Assembly: GCF_052180245.1 (NCBI RefSeq)
Contig: NZ_CP197474.1
Location: forward strand, 2,108,001-2,172,000
Reading direction: 5' to 3'
Source: Parapusillimonas sp013416435
GTDB lineage: Bacteria; Pseudomonadota; Gammaproteobacteria; Burkholderiales; Burkholderiaceae_B
DNA length: 64,000 nucleotides
Part shown: one piece after another, positions 57,991 to 64,000 of the stretch
Position numbering within the stretch: position 1 is the first letter of the stretch
How the letters are laid out: each line of letters starts with the position of its first letter
Made by a program: the position numbers and the translations under genes
Notes under the pieces: generated by a model
Seen by the model: the letters and a program-made list of their open reading frames with translations, nothing else
The model's database searches: none
Told to the model about the DNA's origin: nothing

Positions 57991-59744
57991 GCATGCAACT
58001 CCTGATTGTCTTCTGTCGAGCTAGGCGCTTGTGGCGTAGCGCGCGGCAAAGTGAAACGGAAAATCGTGCCCCCTTCCGGGTTGGGATCGGCCCAGAGCCG
58101 ACCATGATGAGACTCGATAATAGTACGGCAAATATTCAGCCCCATGCCCAAGCCTTCGGATTTGGTGCTGTAAAAGGGTTCAAACAGGCGTTCGGGATCG
58201 CGCAGGCCATGGCCGCGGTCGATCACTGCGATCTCGATCAGCGGCGACTGGTCGGAAATGACCAGCGTCAGTGTGCGGTTCTCGCTTTTCTCCATGGCTT
58301 CTATGCCATTTTTCAGAAGATTCAGCAGGACCTGTTCGATGAGTATGGGATCGGCAAGAACGTCGGGAATGGTATCGGGGACATCCAGTGCGATGTCGAC
58401 CTGGCGCTTGTGGGCATCGATCTCGGCGAACCCTACTGCATTGTCGACGATGCGCGTGATCGGTACGGGCTGGCGGCGCGGTTCGCTGCGTTTCACGAAT
58501 TCGCGGATCCGGCTGATGATCTTGCCGGCGCGTTCGGCCTGCATCGCGGACTTCTCCAGGGCTTCGAGCAGCCGCTCGGGATTCGGATTGCCGGCCTTGA
58601 GCATGGCGACCGCGCCCATGCTGTAGTTGGTGATGGCGGTAAGCGGTTGATTGAGTTCATGAGCCAGCGACGAAGCCATTTCGCCCATGGTCGTCAGGCG
58701 GCTGGTAAGCTGGATTTTCTCCTGCTGGACGCGCGATGCTTCTTCGTGCGTACGGCGCTCGGTGATGTCGCGCGCGACCTGCAGGCGCACGCGGCGCCCG
58801 TCGGTCCAGGCCAGCGTGCGGTGATGGACTTCGAACCAGCGCTGAGCGGATTCCGAGAAGATTTCGACCGTTTCATCGGTGAATCGCCCGAGCCGCCCAC
58901 CCATCAGTTCACCGTGGCCATTGGACTGGGCGCCGAAGAAGCGGCGATAGGTGCGATTGGCAAAAAGCAGTTCCAGGCCTTCGGTGGTGTCGGCCACCAC
59001 CGAAATCGCGTCGTCCAGGCCTTCAAGCACAGTCATGAAGCGCTCATGCGCGGCAGTCAGCGCTTCGCGGATGCGCTTGGGTTCGGTGATGTCGGTCATG
59101 GAGGTCATCCAGCCGATCTGTTCGCCGTTGGGATCCCGCAGCGGCGACACATACATGCGGGCCGTGAAGCGGGACCCGTCGCGGCGCTGCGCTTCGACTT
59201 CCAGGCCGCTGCTGGGGGTCCGGCCGGAAAGCAGCAGGTCCAGGGTTTCCTGATGCTGGGCATGGCGGCCGGGCAGCCAATAGGGAAAGGGCGTCGTGCG
59301 GCCGATCAGATCGGCCTCGTTCCAGCCTATCATCCGACAGAAAGCGGGATTCACATACGCAATGCGGCCATGCATGTCGAAGACGCGCATGCCGGTGGAC
59401 ATGGAGTTTTCCATGGCGCGGCGGAAACCGGTTTCGGCAATGAGCGCGGCTTCGGCGCGGGTGCGGAAACGTGTATAGCGCCACAATGCCAGCAGGCTCA
59501 GGACGATCACGCAGGAGAGGGCGACGATGACCATCATCAACCGCTGCTGCCGGGTTTCCTGATCGATGGTCACGAACATGACGCTGTCGTTGTGCAGCTG
59601 CTGCAGCCAGATGAACACGCCCATCACGCAAATATAAAGAATGAGCACGATGACGGGCGTCAGCCAATAGAAGCCGCGCCGCGGATGATTCGCCTGGTCG
59701 TAGAACGTCGTGGGGATCAGGGATTTTTTTGAATGGCTCGCCAT
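57987..59744 (-). CDS. PAS-domain sensor histidine kinase (FixL-like)
   Basis: A 585-residue kinase with two N-terminal transmembrane segments (about 25-47 and 66-87) enclosing a very short periplasmic loop. Two PAS domains follow (about 100-215 and 235-340); the first has NPAFCRMIGW and GEQIGWMTSMTDITEPKR, typical PAS-PAC. The phospho-acceptor is His362 in SSLAHELNQPLTAI, followed by an HATPase with LLNLLKNGIEAM and LGMGLNICRTII. The lack of a large periplasmic domain suggests an intracellular or membrane signal. No haem-binding PAS His is identified by eye. Confidence 0.95.
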   Translation of the reverse strand: MASHSKKSLIPTTFYDQANHPRRGFYWLTPVIVLILYICVMGVFIWLQQLHNDSVMFVTIDQETRQQRLMMVIVALSCVIVLSLLALWRYTRFRTRAEAALIAETGFRRAMENSMSTGMRVFDMHGRIAYVNPAFCRMIGWNEADLIGRTTPFPYWLPGRHAQHQETLDLLLSGRTPSSGLEVEAQRRDGSRFTARMYVSPLRDPNGEQIGWMTSMTDITEPKRIREALTAAHERFMTVLEGLDDAISVVADTTEGLELLFANRTYRRFFGAQSNGHGELMGGRLGRFTDETVEIFSESAQRWFEVHHRTLAWTDGRRVRLQVARDITERRTHEEASRVQQEKIQLTSRLTTMGEMASSLAHELNQPLTAITNYSMGAVAMLKAGNPNPERLLEALEKSAMQAERAGKIISRIREFVKRSEPRRQPVPITRIVDNAVGFAEIDAHKRQVDIALDVPDTIPDVLADPILIEQVLLNLLKNGIEAMEKSENRTLTLVISDQSPLIEIAVIDRGHGLRDPERLFEPFYSTKSEGLGMGLNICRTIIESHHGRLWADPNPEGGTIFRFTLPRATPQAPSSTEDNQELHA

Positions 59745-59845
59745 GGGTCTCGAAATTGCATCATGATGCGAAGAGCATTTTAGTCGTTAACGCCGCCTCG
59801 TATTTTTCACATTATAAAAACTCATATCATAAAATGAAATTTTGC

Positions 59846-59874
59846 TTGAACATATGCCCAGTCTTTCCTAGAAT
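59846..59874 (+). promoter_or_regulatory. Candidate sigma-70 promoter of aceE
   Basis: TTGAAC (59846-59851) and TAGAAT (59869-59874) are separated by 17 nt, giving four and five matches to the -35 and -10 consensus. It lies in the AT-rich centre of the 261-bp region between the kinase and aceE, and would give a leader of about 125 nt. No PdhR-like operator was recognised. Confidence 0.5.
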
Positions 59875-60005
59875 GGGCTGGTTTGATATGACACGTCCCT
59901 TATAAACGGGCGGCCGCGCCATGATCTGGCGCCAAGCATAACGACTGCCACGGGCGGCGCTCGCGGCGGTGTGTCCGGATTCCACCTCTAACCAGGAGAC
60001 AGCGA

Positions 60006-62717
60006 ATGTCCTCTCTTGATCAAGTCAGCAACACGGCTCATGTCACCGACGACGATGCCCTTGAAACACAGGAATGGCTAGACGCGCTAGAAGCCGTGCT
60101 CGATCGCGAGGGGCCTGAACGCGCGCACTTCCTGCTCGAGCGCCTTATCGACCTGGCCCGCCGCTCGGGCGCCTATATTCCCTTCTCGCCCAATACGGCT
60201 TACGTCAACACCATTCCGCCCGGCCTGGAGCCGCCGCATCCCGGCAATATCGTACTCGAAGAGCGCATCCGCTCGTACGTGCGCTGGAACGCCATGGCGA
60301 TGGTCGTCAAGGCCAACAGCCACCACCCCCACGATGGCGGCGACCTGGGCGGCCACATCGCATCGTTCGCGTCGCTCGCCACCATGATAGGCTGCGGCCA
60401 GAACCATTTCTGGCATGCCGAAGCCGAAGACCACGGTGGCGACCTGGTCTACTTCCAGGGCCACTCGTCGCCCGGCATCTACGGCCGGGCCTATCTTGAA
60501 GGCCGCCTCACGGCCGAGCAACTGGACAACTTCCGGCAGGAAGTCGACGGCAAGGGCCTGTCTTCCTATCCGCACCCCAAGCTCATGCCGGAATTCTGGC
60601 AGTTTCCCACCGTTTCCATGGGGCTGGGGCCGCTCATGGCCATCTACCAGGCGCGCTTTCTCAAATACCTGCATGCGCGCGGCATCGCCGACACCAGCAA
60701 GCGCAAGGTCTGGGTATTCTGCGGCGACGGCGAAATGGACGAGCCCGAATCCCTGGGCGCCATCAGCCTGGCTTCCCGCGAAAAACTCGACAACCTCATC
60801 TTCGTCATCAACTGCAACCTGCAGCGGCTGGACGGCCCGGTGCGCGGCAATGGCAAGATCATCCAGGAACTCGAAGGCGATTTCCGCGGCAGCGGCTGGA
60901 ACGTCATCAAGCTGATCTGGGGCGGCTATTGGGACCCGCTCCTGGCGCGCGACAAGGAAGGCATATTGCGCCGTGTCATGGAAGAATCCGTCGACGGCGA
61001 ATACCAGGCATACAAAGCGCACGACGGAAAATTCGTGCGCGAGAACTTCTTCGGCAAGCATCCCAAGCTGCTGGAAATGGTCAGCCGCATGAGCGACGAA
61101 GACGTCTGGCGCCTGAACCGCGGCGGCCATGATCCCTACAAGGTCTACGCGGCCTTTAAGGCGGCATCCGAGCACGCCGGACAGCCCACCGTCATCCTGG
61201 CCAAGACCATCAAGGGCTATGGCATGGGGCAGGTCGGCCAGGCCAAGAACCCCACCCACCAGCAAAAGAAGCTGGACATGGCCTCCGTGCGCGAATTCCG
61301 CGACCGCTTCAATATTCCGGTTCCCGACGACAAGCTCGAAGAGCTGCCTTACTTCAGGCCCGCGGACGACTCTCCCGAAATGGTCTACCTGCACGAGCGC
61401 CGCAAGGCGCTGGGCGGCTACCTGCCGGCACGCCGCCGCAAGGCGGACGAACACCTCAAGGTGCCGGCGCTCGACGCCTTCAAGGCGATTCTCGACCCCA
61501 CCGCCGAAGGCCGTGAAATCTCCACCACGCAGGCTTTCGTCCGCTTCCTGAACCAGTTGCTGCGCGACAAGCAACTGGGTCCGCGCGTCGTGCCCATCCT
61601 GTCCGACGAGTCCCGCACTTTCGGCATGGAAGGCCTGTTCCGCCAGATCGGCATCTATTCGCCCGAAGGGCAGAAATACGTGCCCGTCGACAAGGACCAG
61701 GTGATGTACTACCGGGAGACCGAGAACGGCCAGTTGCTGCAGGAAGGCATCAACGAAGCGGGCGCCTTCAGTTCCTGGATCGCGGCGTCCACGTCGTATT
61801 CCACGAACAACCGCATCATGATTCCGTTCTTCATCTATTACTCGATGTTCGGTTTCCAGCGCGTGGGCGACCTGGCCTGGGCCGCGGGCGACATGCAGGC
61901 CCGGGGCTTCCTGCTGGGCGGCACCGCCGGGCGCACGACGCTCAACGGCGAAGGACTGCAGCACGAAGACGGGCACAGCCATATCCTGTCGTCCATGATT
62001 CCGAATTGCGTGTCCTACGACCCGACCTTCGCCCACGAGCTGGCGGTCATCATGCAAGACGGCCTGCGCCGCATGGTCGAGAACCAGGAAGACGTCTTCT
62101 ATTACCTCACCGTCATGAACGAGAACTATGCCCAGCCCGGCCTGAAGCCCGGCGACGAAGAGGGCATCATACGCGGCATGTACAAGTTCAAGACGGTGGG
62201 CGACGACAAGCAGCCCCGCGTGCAACTGATGGGCTCCGGCACGATATTGCGCGAAGTGCTTGCGGCCCAGGATCTGCTGCAGCAGGATTGGGGCATCGCC
62301 TCGGACGTCTGGAGCGTCACCAGCTTCACCGAATTGCGCCGCGAAGGCCTGGATTGCGATCGCCACAACTTGCTGAACCCGGAATCCAAGGAGCCCATGG
62401 TTCCCTACGTGACCAAGCAGCTGCAGGGCGCCGGCGGCCCCATCATCGTGTCGACCGACTACGTCAAGGCCTTCGGCGACCAGATCCGCCCGTTCATTCC
62501 GAAGGGCCGCGGTTTCTACGTCTTGGGCACGGACGGCTTCGGCCGTTCCGATTTCCGCTACAAGCTGCGCGAGCACTTCGAGGTCGACCGCCATTTCGTG
62601 GTGCTGTCGGCGCTGCGCGGCCTGGCCGACGAAGGCAAGCTGCCGGTGTCCAAGCTGTCGGAAGCCATCAAGAAATACGGCATCAACGTAAATAAAGCCA
62701 ACCCGCATCACGCGTAA
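60006..62717 (+). CDS. aceE: Pyruvate dehydrogenase E1 component, homodimeric
   Basis: A 903-residue thiamine-diphosphate enzyme that decarboxylates pyruvate and acetylates E2 lipoyl groups. The ThDP motif is GDGEMDEPES ... NCNLQRLDGPVRGN. Other landmarks are PHPGNIVLEERIRSYVRWNA and NSHHPHDGGDLGGHIASFAS. The size and single-chain form match gamma/beta-proteobacterial AceE. AGGAG precedes the ATG. aceF follows after 14 nt. Confidence 0.98.
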   Translation: MSSLDQVSNTAHVTDDDALETQEWLDALEAVLDREGPERAHFLLERLIDLARRSGAYIPFSPNTAYVNTIPPGLEPPHPGNIVLEERIRSYVRWNAMAMVVKANSHHPHDGGDLGGHIASFASLATMIGCGQNHFWHAEAEDHGGDLVYFQGHSSPGIYGRAYLEGRLTAEQLDNFRQEVDGKGLSSYPHPKLMPEFWQFPTVSMGLGPLMAIYQARFLKYLHARGIADTSKRKVWVFCGDGEMDEPESLGAISLASREKLDNLIFVINCNLQRLDGPVRGNGKIIQELEGDFRGSGWNVIKLIWGGYWDPLLARDKEGILRRVMEESVDGEYQAYKAHDGKFVRENFFGKHPKLLEMVSRMSDEDVWRLNRGGHDPYKVYAAFKAASEHAGQPTVILAKTIKGYGMGQVGQAKNPTHQQKKLDMASVREFRDRFNIPVPDDKLEELPYFRPADDSPEMVYLHERRKALGGYLPARRRKADEHLKVPALDAFKAILDPTAEGREISTTQAFVRFLNQLLRDKQLGPRVVPILSDESRTFGMEGLFRQIGIYSPEGQKYVPVDKDQVMYYRETENGQLLQEGINEAGAFSSWIAASTSYSTNNRIMIPFFIYYSMFGFQRVGDLAWAAGDMQARGFLLGGTAGRTTLNGEGLQHEDGHSHILSSMIPNCVSYDPTFAHELAVIMQDGLRRMVENQEDVFYYLTVMNENYAQPGLKPGDEEGIIRGMYKFKTVGDDKQPRVQLMGSGTILREVLAAQDLLQQDWGIASDVWSVTSFTELRREGLDCDRHNLLNPESKEPMVPYVTKQLQGAGGPIIVSTDYVKAFGDQIRPFIPKGRGFYVLGTDGFGRSDFRYKLREHFEVDRHFVVLSALRGLADEGKLPVSKLSEAIKKYGINVNKANPHHA

Positions 62718-62731
62718 GGAGGGGCGCTGAT

Positions 62732-64000
62732 ATGAGCAATACGATCGAAGTGAAAGTTCCGGATATTGGCGACTTCAGCGAGGTCGAGGTCATCGAGGTA
62801 CTGGTGGCCCCGGGCGATACGGTCGCGGCCGAACAAAGCCTGATCACGGTGGAGTCCGACAAGGCCTCCATGGAGATCCCTTCCTCGCAGGCGGGTGTCG
62901 TCAAATCGGTCTCGGTCAAGGTCGGCGACAAGGTCAAGCAAGGTTCGGTCATCGTCCAACTTGAATCCGCAGGCGCCAAAGAGGGCGGCGACGCGGCCCA
63001 GCCTCAGGCCAAGCAGGCAGCGGCCGAGCCGCCGGCCACGGCTGCCGATGCGGCCCCCGCGGCGGCAGGCCAATCCGAAGAACCGGCCGAGCCCAAGGGG
63101 CAAGCCCAGTCGGGCGGCCAGTCGGTAACGGTGGCCGTACCCGACATCGGTGATGCGACCGACGTGGAAGTCATCGAGATCATGGTTGCGGTCGGCGATA
63201 CCGTCGCGGCCGAGCAAAGCCTGATCACCGTGGAATCCGACAAGGCCTCCATGGAGGTTCCTTCGTCTCATGCGGGCGTCGTCACGGCGATCAAGGTCAA
63301 GCTGGGCGACAAGGTGAATCAAGGCTCCGACATCATCGAGCTGCGCGCGACCGGGGCGGCGGCCAAGGCCGAGCCCGCCCAGGCGAAACCCGCCGCCGAG
63401 CCCGCGCCCGCGCGGTCCGACGAGCCAGCCGCGGCAGCGGCCCCATCCCAGGACGAGCCGTCCAATGGCGCATCCCTGGCTTCGACCCCGCCCGAGCGCC
63501 ATTCCCCCACCGAAGCCTTTGCCGAGGCCGATGTGCCCTTGCGCAATCTGCCCCATGCCTCGCCTTCGGTGCGCAAGTTCGCCCGCGAGCTTGGCGTGAA
63601 CCTGGCATCGGTGCGCGGCACCGGCACCAAGAACCGCATCACCCAGGACGACGTCCGCCAGTACGTGAAGCAAGCGCTGGCGGGCGGCGCCGGCGCAGGG
63701 GCGGCCGCCACGGCGCCCACGGCGGGCGGCGGGCTGAACGTCCTGGGCTGGCCCAAGGTCGACTTCGCCAAGTTCGGCGACATCGAAGCCAAGCCGCTGT
63801 CGCGCATCAAGAAGATCTCCGGCGCGAATCTGCATCGCAACTGGGTGATGATTCCCCACGTCACCAACAACGATCAAGCCGACATCACCGAGCTCGAAGA
63901 GCTGCGCCAGACGCTCAACAAAGAGAACGAGAAATCCGGCGTCAAGGTCACGATGCTGGCTTTCCTGATCAAGGCGGTCGTGGCTGCGCTGAAGAAGTTC
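62732..64000 (+). CDS. aceF: Pyruvate dehydrogenase E2 (dihydrolipoyl acetyltransferase), 3' truncated
   Basis: 423 codons are visible and the frame is open at the window end. Two lipoyl domains are present, with ESDKASME motifs (lipoyl Lys44 and Lys171), joined by Ala/Pro/Glu-rich linkers. A peripheral-subunit-binding domain follows (ASPSVRKFARELGVNLASV, about 276-312), then the start of the acetyltransferase core. AAGGAGG lies 9 nt upstream. The active-site His motif would be beyond the window. Confidence 0.97.
   Translation, partial: MSNTIEVKVPDIGDFSEVEVIEVLVAPGDTVAAEQSLITVESDKASMEIPSSQAGVVKSVSVKVGDKVKQGSVIVQLESAGAKEGGDAAQPQAKQAAAEPPATAADAAPAAAGQSEEPAEPKGQAQSGGQSVTVAVPDIGDATDVEVIEIMVAVGDTVAAEQSLITVESDKASMEVPSSHAGVVTAIKVKLGDKVNQGSDIIELRATGAAAKAEPAQAKPAAEPAPARSDEPAAAAAPSQDEPSNGASLASTPPERHSPTEAFAEADVPLRNLPHASPSVRKFARELGVNLASVRGTGTKNRITQDDVRQYVKQALAGGAGAGAAATAPTAGGGLNVLGWPKVDFAKFGDIEAKPLSRIKKISGANLHRNWVMIPHVTNNDQADITELEELRQTLNKENEKSGVKVTMLAFLIKAVVAALKKF

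Noticed and set aside
57963..59732. 589-codon frame antisense to the histidine kinase
   Set aside because: Antisense shadow; the minus strand has clear PAS, HisKA and HATPase motifs.
60087..62711. 874-codon open frame antisense to aceE
   Set aside because: It mirrors the GC-rich third positions of aceE, has low-complexity His/Ala/Arg/Val-rich content, and the plus strand has an unmistakable AceE.
1..64000. tRNA, rRNA, insertion sequences or prophage genes
   Set aside because: I saw no cloverleaf-like segments ending in CCA, no rRNA sequence, no transposase or integrase motif and no phage structural genes.

Overview
The window is high-GC and gene-dense, and reads as the chromosome of a betaproteobacterium of the Alcaligenaceae (Bordetella, Achromobacter or Pusillimonas relatives). 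The evidence is a Bug-type tricarboxylate receptor beside a CaiB-type CoA-transferase, a homodimeric AceE followed by an AceF with two lipoyl domains, the gmk-rpoZ-spoT and surE-pcm-nlpD orders, and protein sequences typical of that family. This is inference from gene content; no 16S gene is present. I support 60 protein genes (two cut by the window edges). I see no rRNA, tRNA, insertion sequence, phage or CRISPR array. No gene-free stretch exceeds 300 bases.

Layout. 1-1.75 kb: Bug receptor and CoA-transferase. 1.86-16.4 kb: mostly housekeeping (thioredoxin, purine permease, tsaD, plsY, surE-pcm-nlpD-exonuclease, a Spy-like protein, rlmD, argH, an MscS channel, glnB, yaeQ, ubiC, an RsuA-type pseudouridine synthase). 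16.5-21.9 kb: rlmJ, a glycerophosphodiesterase, ppiD, tesA and a lone YbbA-like ATPase. 21.9-28.5 kb: a TRAP transporter divergent from a fused hydantoinase/5-oxoprolinase. 28.6-36.9 kb: an M23 peptidase, azlCD, spoT-rpoZ-gmk, a small unknown plus a methyltransferase, xthA, a 47-residue protein and a spermidine-synthase-like protein. 37.1-43.0 kb: a TrpXYZ-like ABC importer, then a ybhP-clsB-ybhN membrane-lipid cluster. 43.3-50.6 kb: a glycine-zipper protein, a BON lipoprotein and a complete RND efflux operon. 50.8-57.4 kb: pdxJ, a nitroreductase, a flavoprotein disulfide reductase, sco1, prlC, folD. 57.4-64 kb: a FixLJ-like two-component pair divergent from aceE-aceF.

The most unusual content is not a gene. 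About 40 full copies (plus several half copies) of a 30-bp palindrome lie in 16 clusters. Each copy has a 13-nt arm GGGGTCAGACCCC, a variable 4-nt loop and the complementary arm. The clusters sit at gene 3' ends: in nine of ten convergent gaps, in seven tandem gaps and in none of ten divergent gaps. Arm changes are compensated across the loop, which favours the long hairpin. Several clusters grew by tandem duplication of palindrome plus spacer. In nine genes the element encodes the C-terminal residues, often with the stop codon. Its function is unknown; 3'-end processing or termination, or a REP-like selfish element, are the readings I favour.
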